A DNA stretch of 35,377 nt from Candidatus Omnitrophota bacterium (GCA_018895075.1 JAHIOW010000005.1:1-35377), one strand, 5' to 3'. Shown: positions 8,933 to 19,064, counted from the stretch's first letter. A program made the numbers and translations. The notes: generated by a model not told the origin, from the sequence alone.

Positions 8933-10153
8933 CTATTTAGCTAAACCGAACCTCTTATGCAACACCCTTACCGCTTTCTCTGCGCATCTTTTTTTGATAA
9001 TACAGTAAATGCTTATATCTGAGGTAGAGATCATCTCAATATTAATCTTATTTTCTGCCAGGGCAGCGAACATAGTGGCTGCCACGCCGGGATGCGACTT
9101 CATCCCCACGCCTATTATTGAAACCCGGGATATATCCTCATCTTGCAATACATCCGAAGCCTTGATATCCTTGGCCACCCCCCTGATAAGCCTGGATACC
9201 TTCAGGGTATCTGCTTTTTTAACCGTGAAAGATATATCGGTCTGGCGCAGGTGGCTGACATTCTGGACAATCATATCTACATTAATTCCAGCGGCAGCTA
9301 ATCTTTTAAATATCTTTGCGGCAACCCCTGGCCGGTCAGGAACATTGCAAATCGTAATCTTGGTTTCATTCCTATTTAAGGTTATACCGCTCACCACTAC
9401 TTCTTCCATTCTCTTAACCTCCCTGGTAATAATTGTGCCGGTCTTATAGTTGAAACCGGAACGCACATGGATAGGTATATTAAATTTTTTTGCTACCTCT
9501 ATGGAGCGTGACTGCATCACCTGGGCGCCTGCCGAAGCCATCTCCAGCATTTCATCATAAGTAATATATTCAATTTTTCTTGCCTGAGGTTCTATACGGG
9601 GATCGGCAGTATATACTCCCTCAACATCAGTGTAAATCTCACAGGCCTCGGCATCCAATACCTTTGCCAAGGCCACAGCAGTTAAATCCGAACCGCCGCG
9701 GCCTAAGGTAGTAATATCCTGATTTAAGGTTATGCCCTGGAATCCGGCCACAATCACAATCTTACCCTGGTTTAATTCCTCTTTTATCTTATCGGTATTT
9801 ATTTTTATGATCCGCGCCCGGGTATGGCTGGTATCAGTAATAATCCCCACCTGCCCGCCGGTAAAAGATATTGCCTTAGCGCCGAATTTTTGTATCCCCA
9901 TCGCCAGAAGAGCGGCGGAGATTTGTTCCCCGGTGGATAATAACATATCCATCTCGCGTTCCGCAGGCATAGAATTAATCTTGCCTGCCAAGGCAGTTAG
10001 TTCATCCGTCGTATCCCCTAACGCCGAAACTACCACCACCAGAGAATAACCTTTCCTCTTATAACTTACTACCCTTGCTGCCGCTTTCTGTATGCGCTGG
10101 ATATCAGCCACTGAAGTCCCGCCGAATTTTTGCACAATCAAGCCTTTATGCAT
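8933..10153 (-). CDS. lysC: aspartate kinase
   Basis: VQKFGGTSVAD, GRGGSDLTAVALA, tandem ACT domains. Confidence 0.95.
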   Translation of the reverse strand: MHKGLIVQKFGGTSVADIQRIQKAAARVVSYKRKGYSLVVVVSALGDTTDELTALAGKINSMPAEREMDMLLSTGEQISAALLAMGIQKFGAKAISFTGGQVGIITDTSHTRARIIKINTDKIKEELNQGKIVIVAGFQGITLNQDITTLGRGGSDLTAVALAKVLDAEACEIYTDVEGVYTADPRIEPQARKIEYITYDEMLEMASAGAQVMQSRSIEVAKKFNIPIHVRSGFNYKTGTIITREVKRMEEVVVSGITLNRNETKITICNVPDRPGVAAKIFKRLAAAGINVDMIVQNVSHLRQTDISFTVKKADTLKVSRLIRGVAKDIKASDVLQDEDISRVSIIGVGMKSHPGVAATMFAALAENKINIEMISTSDISIYCIIKKRCAEKAVRVLHKRFGLAK

Positions 10154-11735
10154 GTCTTTTTCTCCTGATAAGAATAATAGGTATCACCTCGTAAAGCATC
10201 ACACCGGCTAATATTACCAAAAGTACTGATACCGTAAAAAGCATGATGTCTTTATTTATAAAATATTTGACTACTTGAAACAAAAGAGACGCTATAGTAG
10301 TTATAATCATAAAAAAGGCTGGCCAGAGAGTGAATCTGGCTGACTTTTTTTTAGCTAAAAGCCAACAGCTCAAAACCAGCAAGGCCAATGCCGCTACTAA
10401 CTGGTTTGATGCCCCAAAGGCCGGCCAGATTTTATTCCATTTGCCGCTGAATGCCAGGCTTGCGCCTAAGATTACTATAATAAAACTAGAAAAATAACGG
10501 TTCTTTACCTTAAATAATTCTTCAATTAAATAGCGGGAAATCCTGGTGGCAGTATCCAGCGTAGTAATAATAAAAGCATTGAGTATGACTATAGCCACAA
10601 CCTTGCCGGAATTGCCTAAAATGCTGGAGGTAATCAGGCCGTAACCCCTGCCGAATAACCCTATGGGTGTGGTGTTTTTTAAAATGAGCGCAAAATCCTC
10701 TTTTTTATGAAAAAGGGCTGCCACTGAGACAATGGCTATTAATGCCAAGAGCGCCTCGCAAACCATAGCGCCATAACCAATCCTTTTGATATGGCGCTCG
10801 CTGGCAATTTGTTTAGAAGTTGTGCCGCTGGCTACTAATGTATGGAATCCCGAAACCGCGCCGCAGGCAACAGTGATAAATAATGCCGGCCATAGATAAC
10901 CTTCCCCCGATGCCCAGCTGTGATAACCGGGCATATCTATTCTGGGAGGAGACAATATTAAACCCAAATAACCGCAACCTATACCAAAGAACAACAGGAA
11001 ACTAGAGAGATAATCGCGCGGTTGCAAAAGTACATTAACAGGCAGGATAGAAGCAAAATAACAATATATGAATAAGATTAAAAGCCAAATATTGAGGCTG
11101 TTATTTACAGGCAAAATATTACCCAAAAAGACCAATCCCGCCAGGCATATTAAGCCCAAGATTGTAGCTAGAATGGTATTTATCCGCAGATAATATAAGA
11201 GATAACCTACTACAATTGCCACAGGTATCAAACCCAATGAGGGTATGACAACCTTGGGCTCCTTAACAAAGGTATCCGCGCAAAGATAGGCAAATACCGC
11301 AACAACCAAAATCAGGGCCAGTAAAAGAAATAAAGAAAGGGTTATCTTTGCCCTCCTGGATATTACATGCTGGGCAATATCTGCGATAGTGGAACCGCCC
11401 TCCCTGACCGAAGTTACCAGGGAGCCGAAATCATGCACCCCGCCGATAAAAATCGTCCCCAACACTACCCACAGCAACGCCGGAATCCACCCCCAAAGCA
11501 TTACTGCTATAACCGGCCCGACAATAGGCCCGGCTCCGGCAATGGAAGAAAAATGGTGCCCGAACAGAACCAGCCAATTTTTGGCAGGGATATAATCCAA
11601 GCTATCGTATTTAGAGAATGCCGGAGTTGGCCTCGCGGGGTCAATTGACCACAGGGATTCTAACTTCCGGGCATAGAACCTATACCCTAAGAACAATAAT
11701 ATCACGCCGATAAAAACAATAATTAAAGCATTCAT
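10146..11735 (-). CDS. cstA: carbon starvation protein CstA family transporter
   Basis: GHHFSSIAGAGPIVGPVIAVMLWGWIPALLWVVLGTIFIGGVHDF signature and multiple TM segments. Confidence 0.93.
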   Translation of the reverse strand: MNALIIVFIGVILLFLGYRFYARKLESLWSIDPARPTPAFSKYDSLDYIPAKNWLVLFGHHFSSIAGAGPIVGPVIAVMLWGWIPALLWVVLGTIFIGGVHDFGSLVTSVREGGSTIADIAQHVISRRAKITLSLFLLLALILVVAVFAYLCADTFVKEPKVVIPSLGLIPVAIVVGYLLYYLRINTILATILGLICLAGLVFLGNILPVNNSLNIWLLILFIYCYFASILPVNVLLQPRDYLSSFLLFFGIGCGYLGLILSPPRIDMPGYHSWASGEGYLWPALFITVACGAVSGFHTLVASGTTSKQIASERHIKRIGYGAMVCEALLALIAIVSVAALFHKKEDFALILKNTTPIGLFGRGYGLITSSILGNSGKVVAIVILNAFIITTLDTATRISRYLIEELFKVKNRYFSSFIIVILGASLAFSGKWNKIWPAFGASNQLVAALALLVLSCWLLAKKKSARFTLWPAFFMIITTIASLLFQVVKYFINKDIMLFTVSVLLVILAGVMLYEVIPIILIRRKRHA

Positions 11736-11751
11736 CCTTTAGAAATCTTAC

Positions 11752-11827
11752 AGGGACACCCTTTCTGCTAATCGCAAGGGTGTCCCCAGGTGGGGACACC
11801 CTTAGCTTTGACTGGAAGGGTGTCCCT
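11752..11827. repeat. GGGACACCC-family inverted repeats, two adjacent copies (B2a 11752..11786; B2b 11793..11827)
   Basis: agggacaccctttctgctaatcgcaagggtgtccc and gggacacccttagctttgactggaagggtgtccct; B2a shares its core with B1. Confidence 0.9.
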
Positions 11828-13028
11828 GAGGTTGTTTAATAAAATAATCCAGCAATTCGTGGCCTTTCTCAAAATAAAGGTCGGACTTTTTTGCCTCCTT
11901 TTCACTGTAATTCAAAAATCCTTTTCCTGCAATATCTTTACCTAATATACCAAAGCAGACTGCATCTTGGGCATGGGTCCTCAGCGAAAGAGGCGTGGCA
12001 TGATCAGGCAAGGCTAAGATGCGGAAATCTTTGCGCCGGTTCTTAAATGCCTTTAATATTGTGCCTACGACCAGCTGGTCAAATCTTTCAATGGCCAGAA
12101 TCTTTTGCCTTAAATCGCCGTTATGGCTTGCCTCATCCGGAGCTTCTACATGCACCAGAACAAAATCTTTTTCGGCAAGCGATTCCAAGGCTGCCTTGGC
12201 CTTACCCTTGTAATCCGTATCATAATATCCGGTTGCCCCGGGCACATTTATTACATCCAAGCCTAAGATTTTACCCAATCCTTTTATCAAATCCACTGCG
12301 GATATGATACTGCCGCTTAGGCCGTATTTATCAAAAAACTTTGGCATGCTGGGTTTTCTCCCCTGGCCCCAGAGCCAAATCATATTAGCAGGATTTTCTT
12401 TCAAATCAATCCTAACCAGGTTTATCTCCTGATTTTCTAAAATCTGGCGCGAATCTAACATTAATTTTATAACCATCTGGGCATTCTTGCCCTGGGGTAG
12501 ATTCTTATCAATACCCTGGCCCATGATATCATGGGGTGGTTTACACCCTAAGTCCTGAAGGCCCTCTTCTGCCCCATCCTTGACTAACATTAAATTCCTG
12601 TAACTTACCCCGGAATAAAATTTAAATCTATCGTTGCCTAAATTCCGGTCAATGAATTTCATCAATTCCGCTGCCTCTTTAGAGCCGATATGGCCTGCGC
12701 TATAATCCAGGAGTTTATCGCCTGAAACCGTAACCAGGTTACAACGGAAGGCGACATCATTATCTCCCAGGTCTACTCCTAAATTCGCTGCCTCTAAAGG
12801 GCCCCTGCCGGTGTAATACATCAAAGGATCGTAACCTAAGATTGAAATATTGGCTACATCAGAAGCAGGCGGCATCCTTTGCGGGATAGTTTTTACCTGT
12901 CCCATGATGCCGTGCTGAGCAATAAAATCCATATTCGGGGTACGCGCAACCTCTAAAGGCGAACGCCCGCCTAATTCCTTTATCGGATAATCAGCCATAC
13001 CATCAGCAACTAAAACTATGTATTTCAT
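11802..13028 (-). CDS. ApgM-like cofactor-independent phosphoglycerate mutase family protein / proposed homoserine kinase
   Basis: [73 protein letters not shown]; context with hom, thrC and lysC. Confidence 0.85.
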   Translation of the reverse strand: MKYIVLVADGMADYPIKELGGRSPLEVARTPNMDFIAQHGIMGQVKTIPQRMPPASDVANISILGYDPLMYYTGRGPLEAANLGVDLGDNDVAFRCNLVTVSGDKLLDYSAGHIGSKEAAELMKFIDRNLGNDRFKFYSGVSYRNLMLVKDGAEEGLQDLGCKPPHDIMGQGIDKNLPQGKNAQMVIKLMLDSRQILENQEINLVRIDLKENPANMIWLWGQGRKPSMPKFFDKYGLSGSIISAVDLIKGLGKILGLDVINVPGATGYYDTDYKGKAKAALESLAEKDFVLVHVEAPDEASHNGDLRQKILAIERFDQLVVGTILKAFKNRRKDFRILALPDHATPLSLRTHAQDAVCFGILGKDIAGKGFLNYSEKEAKKSDLYFEKGHELLDYFIKQPQGHPSSQS

Positions 13029-13747
13029 AATTTTATTAGGGACTGTCCCCGAAGGGGACTGTCCCTAAATTTTCTCCCGCAGGGGACTATTCCTAAACTT
13101 ATTATCAATTTTTTTGCTAATTCTTTTTTACTTCTTACGCTAACGGCATTACCTAGCCTGTCAATAATAAAGGCGCGGTAAGGATTAATTCTATTCGCCA
13201 CCATAACATCAGCCCTTGCTTTCTGTTGCGCTGATTTCGCCTTCTGAACCAAAGCAGCATCTGAAACTCCCGGCTCTAATTTAAACATTACCAGCTTTGC
13301 TCCAGGGGCAAGACGCCGGATATCCTGAATAATTTTTGGCAAAAGTTTCAGTCTCAAAACGTAATTTTTGCACGATTTAATCTTTCCTTTCACCAAAGAT
13401 GCCGGCTTAAAATCTGCCACTGCTGCTGAATGTATTATGGCATCGTATCTACTGCAACGCAGTTCCTTAGTAAGTTTTTCTTTTAACTCATTAAAAAATC
13501 TAAAGCGGCGTATCCTGATAGATTTATCCAAGCCATTAGCGCTTACAGGGCCTAAGAATAAAGTTACCCTGGCGCCGAGTTTTTTTGCCACTGTGGCCAA
13601 TAAGATACCGGTCTGGCCGCTGGCAATATTACTTATAACCCTTACCTTATCTATAGGGACCCACGTTGGCCCGGCAGTAATCAAGATTCGTTTATTTTTT
13701 AAACCTTGCGCCTTGCGCCTTGCGCTATGCATTATTTCAATACCCAA
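13025..13747 (-). CDS. coaB: stand-alone phosphopantothenate--cysteine ligase (CoaB / DFP C-terminal domain)
   Basis: [51 protein letters not shown]; the flavoprotein CoaC domain is absent. Confidence 0.82.
   Translation of the reverse strand: MGIEIMHSARRKAQGLKNKRILITAGPTWVPIDKVRVISNIASGQTGILLATVAKKLGARVTLFLGPVSANGLDKSIRIRRFRFFNELKEKLTKELRCSRYDAIIHSAAVADFKPASLVKGKIKSCKNYVLRLKLLPKIIQDIRRLAPGAKLVMFKLEPGVSDAALVQKAKSAQQKARADVMVANRINPYRAFIIDRLGNAVSVRSKKELAKKLIISLGIVPCGRKFRDSPLRGQSLIKL
13038..13067. repeat. GGGACAGTCCC-family short palindromic element at the coaB 3' end, copy A4
   Basis: agggactgtccccgaaggggactgtccct; a degenerate half copy aggggactattcct follows at ~13081. Confidence 0.88.
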
Positions 13748-14816
13748 TCTCTTTCAACACTGCTTTCATATTCGCTTTCACTACCTTTGGCGGCTTTATA
13801 GTCTTTATCGCTCTATCCGGGTCTTTTAGGCCATGGCCGGTCAATATACAGACGATACGAATGGGTTGTTTAATGTTTGATGTTTGATGTTTAATAAAGT
13901 AATTATTCTTGGCGAGTTTTAATAATCCGGCCACAGAAGCCGCAGATGCCGGCTCAACAAAAATACCTTCTTTGGCTGCTAATAATTTATAGGCCTGGAG
14001 TATTTCTGCGTCGGATACCATGTCAATAAGGCCGCCGGATTCATCGCGCGCTTGCTCTGCCCTCTTCCAACTGGCAGGATTACCAATGCAGATAGCAGAA
14101 GCGATGGTCTTGGGATTTTTTACAGGATGACCCCTAACAATAGGGGCTGCGCCTTCTGCCTGAAATCCCAGCATCTTGGGTAACTTGGTTATTTTACCCT
14201 TGGCGTTATATTCTTTATACCCCTTCCAGTAGGCAGTGATATTTCCTGCATTACCCACCGGCATAACCTGAAAATCAGGCGCAGTGCCCAGGCAATCGCA
14301 GATTTCAAAACTGGCGGTCTTCTGTCCTTCAATCCGGTAAGGATTCAAAGAATTTACCAATGTTACAGGATATTTTTGTGTAATCTCTCTGACTAAATCT
14401 AAGGCAGCGTCAAAATTACCATCCACAGCTAAAATTAACGCTCCGTGCGCCAATGCCTGGCTTAACTTCCCTAGAGCAATTGCACCTTTAGGTATAAGAA
14501 CTATGCATTTCAGATTGCTCTTGGCCGCATATGCTGCTGCTGAGGCAGAGGTGTTTCCGGTAGAAGCGCAAATAACTGCTGTAGCTTTATCCTCACAGGC
14601 TTTAGAAATAGCCACGGTCATACCTCTGTCCTTAAAAGAACCGGTGGGATTTAGGCCTTCGTATTTTAAATAGACCTGGAAATCCCCGCCCATCAGTTTA
14701 CTCAGATGTGCGGCATTTATCAAAGGAGTATTGCCTTCTTTTAAGGTAACTATGGGTGTATTTTCAGTTACCGGCAAATATTCTCTATATCTCTCGATCA
14801 CTCCGTTATAGCTCAC
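13737..14816 (-). CDS. thrC: threonine synthase
   Basis: [33 protein letters not shown] (PLP lysine), [15 protein letters not shown]. Confidence 0.93.
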   Translation of the reverse strand: MSYNGVIERYREYLPVTENTPIVTLKEGNTPLINAAHLSKLMGGDFQVYLKYEGLNPTGSFKDRGMTVAISKACEDKATAVICASTGNTSASAAAYAAKSNLKCIVLIPKGAIALGKLSQALAHGALILAVDGNFDAALDLVREITQKYPVTLVNSLNPYRIEGQKTASFEICDCLGTAPDFQVMPVGNAGNITAYWKGYKEYNAKGKITKLPKMLGFQAEGAAPIVRGHPVKNPKTIASAICIGNPASWKRAEQARDESGGLIDMVSDAEILQAYKLLAAKEGIFVEPASAASVAGLLKLAKNNYFIKHQTSNIKQPIRIVCILTGHGLKDPDRAIKTIKPPKVVKANMKAVLKEIGY

Positions 14817-16108
14817 ACTTCCTCCATCCTAATCGCTACTGATTTTTGCTTTATCGCGGCTAAACGGTCTATGGCCTCCAGCGCCTGCCGCAGATTCTTT
14901 TCTTTCGCTTCATGGATAATCATCACTATAGGCACAACGTGCGCCTTGCTCCTTTCCTTCTGCGTAACCGAGGCAATACTTATCCCTGATTGCGCCAAGA
15001 TACCCGAAATCTTGGCTAATACGCCGGGCTTATCTACCGCCATAAAACGGATGTAGTAGCGGCTCTCAATATCATCTATCCTGCGTAACCTTTTTATAGA
15101 CTCATCTACCCTGATATTTAAAGTCGGCCTGAACAACCCTGCCCTGATATCCTGGGTTAAATCTACTAAATCTGATACTACCGCCGAGGCAGCAGAGAGT
15201 TGTCCCGCGCCTGGGCCATAAAACAAAAGGTTACCGGCTAAATCAGAAGACACATATATGGCATTGAATATCCCTGTAACTGAAGAGAGCAGATGACCCC
15301 TGGGTATAAGCGTAGGGTGGACCCTGACCTCTAATTCCTCTTTTTCTTTTTTGGCGATAGTGAGTAATTTTATCTCAAAACCCAGTTCTTTAGCATAATT
15401 AATATCGGCTAAAGAAATCTGCGAAATGCCCTCGATAAAGATATCGCTAAAGTTTACTAACCTGCCAAAACAAAGATATACCAACAATATTAATTTATGC
15501 GCGGAATCTATCCCCTCAATATCTAAACTGGGGTCTTTCTCGGCAAAACCTTTTAACTGTGCCTGGGCAAGGGCTGCCTTAAATGTAAAATTATTATTTG
15601 ACATCTGGGAGAGTATAAAATTAGAAGTCCCGTTTACAATACCGAGGATATTATAAAACTTATTAGCCACCAGCCCTTCGCGCAGAGATTTTATGATCGG
15701 GATACCCGCCCCTACCGCTGCCTCGAAGTATATGTTCTTTTGCCTGTCCTGGGCCAAGGCAAATAATTCTTTACCGTTCTGGGCCAAGAGGGCCTTATTG
15801 GCCGTAACAATATTCTTTCCTTTTTTTAAGGCCTCAATTATGTACTCCTTTGCCGGGTGTATGCCGCCGATTAACTCTACGACAATATCTATCTGGGGAT
15901 CATTGAGAATCTTTTTGGAGTCCCGGGTAAGCAGGCTCCTGTCCACATCAACATCTCTTTTGGAGGTAATATCCTTATCGTAGATTTTCTGGATATTTAT
16001 CTCCAGGCCTATCTTTTCCCTTAAAAAGGTCTTTCTCTGGCGTAAGATCTTGACCACCCCGGAGCCGACATTGCCGAAACCAACTAAACCCACGTTAATT
16101 TTTTTCAT
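14813..16108 (-). CDS. hom: homoserine dehydrogenase
   Basis: [56 protein letters not shown]-terminal ACT domain. Confidence 0.95.
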   Translation of the reverse strand: MKKINVGLVGFGNVGSGVVKILRQRKTFLREKIGLEINIQKIYDKDITSKRDVDVDRSLLTRDSKKILNDPQIDIVVELIGGIHPAKEYIIEALKKGKNIVTANKALLAQNGKELFALAQDRQKNIYFEAAVGAGIPIIKSLREGLVANKFYNILGIVNGTSNFILSQMSNNNFTFKAALAQAQLKGFAEKDPSLDIEGIDSAHKLILLVYLCFGRLVNFSDIFIEGISQISLADINYAKELGFEIKLLTIAKKEKEELEVRVHPTLIPRGHLLSSVTGIFNAIYVSSDLAGNLLFYGPGAGQLSAASAVVSDLVDLTQDIRAGLFRPTLNIRVDESIKRLRRIDDIESRYYIRFMAVDKPGVLAKISGILAQSGISIASVTQKERSKAHVVPIVMIIHEAKEKNLRQALEAIDRLAAIKQKSVAIRMEEV

Positions 16109-16465
16109 CTATTTGCCTTTCTTCAAATAATATTCTACAGTCTGCGTGATTATTGCCCTGTGCCTTTGGTCCACAGCTAAAAATTCAAGCCTGGTATCAT
16201 AGATTAAATCCTTGGTAACTTCGCACGACTCTATTACTTTAGCCACAAGCATAATAGGGGTAGGGTCAAAGGGCAATCTTATCTCCAGGACAATATTTGT
16301 TCCTGCCTTAAATGGAGTGTTCGTAGTCAGGAGCATCCCGCCCAGGCTTAAATTCTTGGTCTGGGTTGTATCTACCTTATCCTTTTCTTCCGCTATCCGA
16401 TAAGAGACAATAAAACGACCATCAATGCGGGGGTATTTTCTTTTTTCCGGTCCGTTATATGCCAC
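16109..16465 (-). CDS. PilZ domain protein
   Basis: RKYPRIDGRFIVSYRI plus NLSLGGMLLTT, the PilZ RxxxR and D/NxSxxG motifs. Confidence 0.8.
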   Translation of the reverse strand: MAYNGPEKRKYPRIDGRFIVSYRIAEEKDKVDTTQTKNLSLGGMLLTTNTPFKAGTNIVLEIRLPFDPTPIMLVAKVIESCEVTKDLIYDTRLEFLAVDQRHRAIITQTVEYYLKKGK

Positions 16466-16517
16466 TTCTCAACCTCCTTTACTTATCTATCGCTCGCCCC
16501 GAACGTCTCTAGCGAAA

Positions 16518-16595
16518 TGGTCGGGGAGGTGGGACTCGAACCCACGACCTTTTGAACCCCATTCAAACGCGCTAGCCAAACTGCGCTACTCCCCG
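16518..16595 (-). tRNA. tRNA-Pro(GGG), CCA encoded
   Basis: RC CGGGGAGTAGCGCAGTTTGGCTAGCGCGTTTGAATGGGGTTCAAAAGGTCGTGGGTTCGAGTCCCACCTCCCCGACCA folds as a cloverleaf; anticodon loop ATGGGGT. Confidence 0.95.
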
Positions 16596-16679
16596 ATTTG
16601 CCCTTATTCTTTGAATGTCAGCAAATCGGTACCGAGCCTTACTTATTTACAATCAAAAGGCGAGGTACCTAATTATTGC

Positions 16680-17672
16680 CTATTCCTCTTTCTTCTCCCT
16701 GGTCATCAAGTCACGCACTGCCTTAAGTGGAGATTTGTTTTTATAAAGAACAGAATATACCTCTTTAGTTATAGGCATATCAATTTTATATTTCAGGCTT
16801 AACGCATATGCGGATTTAGTCGTGGGTATCCCTTCAGCCACCATCTGCATATGGCTTTTTATCTGCCTTAAGGATTTGCCTTTGCCGATCTCATCACCCA
16901 CAAATCTATTTCTACTGTAGGAGCTAATGCAGGTAGTTACCAGGTCGCCTAAACCACTTATACCGCTGAAGGTATTCAGCCTTGCGCCCATCTTCTCACC
17001 CAGCCTTGAAATTTCTAGTAACCCCCGGCATAAAAGCGCGGCCTTGGTATTTGCGCCAAATCCCAGGCCATCGGATATGCCACAGGCAATAGCAATGATG
17101 TTTTTCAGGCTCCCGCCTAATTCCACGCCCGCAACATCATCATTTGTATAGAGCCTGAATCCTTCAGTCATCAAAGTATCTTGCAGGTACTTCCTTAAAC
17201 TTTTATCATAAGAAGCCACTACAGCGGTAGTGGGTATTCCTCTGGCTACCTCCTGGGCGATAGTAGGCCCGGAAAGCACCGCCAATTTTATATTGCCCAG
17301 TTCATCTTTTATGACTTCGGACATTCTCTTGAGCGAACCTGTTTCTATGCCCTTTGCCGCGCTCAAATATATTGTATCACAGCAACGGCTATCAATGTGT
17401 TTGAGTTTCTTTAAAACTTTACGCATATGCTCTGAAGGAATAGCCAGGATTATCAATCCGCCAGCCTCCGCTGCCTCCTTTAAGTTATGCGTAATTTTTA
17501 CATCAGCCGGTATCTTAATGCCGGGTAAAAACTTGGTGTTTATCCTTTTTTTATTTAAATATACGGCGTAATCCTCAAATATGCTCCAGAGGGTAACCTT
17601 AAAACCTTTACGGTGCAATAAGATTGCTAAGGTTGTGCCCCATCCGCCATCACCTAAAACTGATATCTGCAT
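16680..17672 (-). CDS. gpsA: glycerol-3-phosphate dehydrogenase [NAD(P)+]
   Basis: VLGDGGWGTTLAILLHRKG, LSGPTIAQEVARGIPTTAV, ELGGSLKNIIAIACGISDGLGFGANTKAALLCRGL. Confidence 0.96.
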   Translation of the reverse strand: MQISVLGDGGWGTTLAILLHRKGFKVTLWSIFEDYAVYLNKKRINTKFLPGIKIPADVKITHNLKEAAEAGGLIILAIPSEHMRKVLKKLKHIDSRCCDTIYLSAAKGIETGSLKRMSEVIKDELGNIKLAVLSGPTIAQEVARGIPTTAVVASYDKSLRKYLQDTLMTEGFRLYTNDDVAGVELGGSLKNIIAIACGISDGLGFGANTKAALLCRGLLEISRLGEKMGARLNTFSGISGLGDLVTTCISSYSRNRFVGDEIGKGKSLRQIKSHMQMVAEGIPTTKSAYALSLKYKIDMPITKEVYSVLYKNKSPLKAVRDLMTREKKEE

Positions 17673-17682
17673 TCTTTATCTT

Positions 17683-18096
17683 TTAAGTCTCTTCATCTTT
17701 ATAATCTGAATTTTTTAAGCAGTGGGCTTCAGGATATATGTGTGTTGGGTTTTTTTCTTCCCGGGTAATAAATTGAATCCCGACATTGTAACTGCCGTCG
17801 CTTTTAAGCTCTATCCTTACCGCTCTGCCGATAATTCCATTCTGATATATCAGGCATCTGTTGTCTAAATCTACGCAAATAGATAATACACTTTTATCAA
17901 AAGAAAGCCATATTATATCGTCCTTGTTCACCTTCTCTTGTATCCTGCAGAGTAACCCGGACTGGCTGATATCTGAGGTATAACCTTGGAGTATTTTAGA
18001 AATCGTCTCTTTCTTGCATACCTTGCAGGCAAGAGGCACTACATAATCTAATCTGGCAAATTCTCGGCGTTCTAATCCCTTATGCTTATCTTGCAT
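17683..18096 (-). CDS. PilZ domain protein
   Basis: ERREFARLDYVVPL plus SDISQSGLLCRI. Confidence 0.75.
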   Translation of the reverse strand: MQDKHKGLERREFARLDYVVPLACKVCKKETISKILQGYTSDISQSGLLCRIQEKVNKDDIIWLSFDKSVLSICVDLDNRCLIYQNGIIGRAVRIELKSDGSYNVGIQFITREEKNPTHIYPEAHCLKNSDYKDEET

Positions 18097-18845
18097 TATC
18101 TTATTTGCAGGTCGTACTTATTTGTCCTCATCTTGGCTAAGTCCCAGGCATAATCATAGAGGTGCAGGCCTTTACTGACAGCAACAATCTCACCATCCTC
18201 AACCCCGATCTCCTCGGCCATATACTGCTTTACTAACTGCAATCCCCCCATGTTTGCAGGAAAACCTCCCCAGAGGTCCCAGGAGCGAAAATATAAGATA
18301 AAATGCAATTTACCGTAACGCACACGGGTATCTATGAGCCTCAGGCACGGCGGATCAACTAACTTTATGTCAGAAGGCATACCGATCTCCATTATTGCCT
18401 GGTTTGTCCCAAAGCCTTTTTCCTTGTAAATCTTTATCACCTCTTCTACCTGATTTACATTTAAGGGTATCTCCTTAATCATCTCTTTGCCGTTGACATC
18501 CTGTCTTACTTTCACCTTTGGCTCAACTAATCTTTCACCATAGGTATAATCCTCGGTCTTGGTCTTGGTTCCGGTAAGCAGATAATTCAAATACCCATGG
18601 ATATATTCCATATCCGTGGGCGCGGGAATGTTCATTCCCTCTGGAATTATGGGTATAATCTGATGAGAGGGTTTCTTAACCCTGACAACCGCAAAATCAA
18701 ACTCCAGGCGCTTCTGCCCTTCATAACTACCCCGGGTTATAGTATAGACATGGCCTTTCTCTAAAATCCGGGATAAACATTGAAACCAGGCGTCATCCAG
18801 GTCAAAGGCATCAATAAAAACCGGCTCTAAAAATTCTTTTTCCAT
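18096..18845 (-). CDS. thymidylate synthase-family protein (ThyA-like, archaeal-type or related)
   Basis: YTYGERL, PPCLRLIDTRVRYGKLHFILYFRSWDLWGGFPANMGGLQLVKQYMAEEIG (RSxDxxxGxPxN-like). Start set at MEKEFLEP because the ORF-track start lies in tRNA-Gly. Confidence 0.75.
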   Translation of the reverse strand: MEKEFLEPVFIDAFDLDDAWFQCLSRILEKGHVYTITRGSYEGQKRLEFDFAVVRVKKPSHQIIPIIPEGMNIPAPTDMEYIHGYLNYLLTGTKTKTEDYTYGERLVEPKVKVRQDVNGKEMIKEIPLNVNQVEEVIKIYKEKGFGTNQAIMEIGMPSDIKLVDPPCLRLIDTRVRYGKLHFILYFRSWDLWGGFPANMGGLQLVKQYMAEEIGVEDGEIVAVSKGLHLYDYAWDLAKMRTNKYDLQIR

Positions 18846-18849
18846 AGGT

Positions 18850-18923
18850 TGGAGCGGGCAACGGGACTCGAACCCGTGTAGGTAGCTTGGAAGGCTACTG
18901 CACTGCCACTGTGCTATGCCCGC
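18850..18923 (-). tRNA. tRNA-Gly(TCC), CCA encoded
   Basis: RC GCGGGCATAGCACAGTGGCAGTGCAGTAGCCTTCCAAGCTACCTACACGGGTTCGAGTCCCGTTGCCCGCTCCA; loop CTTCCAA. Confidence 0.95.
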
Positions 18924-19029
18924 GTAAATTCGGTTAGGCACTATGCTCGCTGTTTTGCTTGTCGCTTCGCTACGCTTAATTCACTTGCTATAACTTATCA
19001 GTGAATTACACCGCGCTAAGCGCGGTGCT

Positions 19030-19064
19030 GCTTTAGTGCCACCATAATTTTCCTTGTCGGAAAA
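19030..19064. repeat. 35-bp direct repeat, copy 1
   Basis: gctttagtgccaccataattttccttgtcggaaaa, identical to 19115..19149. Confidence 0.95.
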
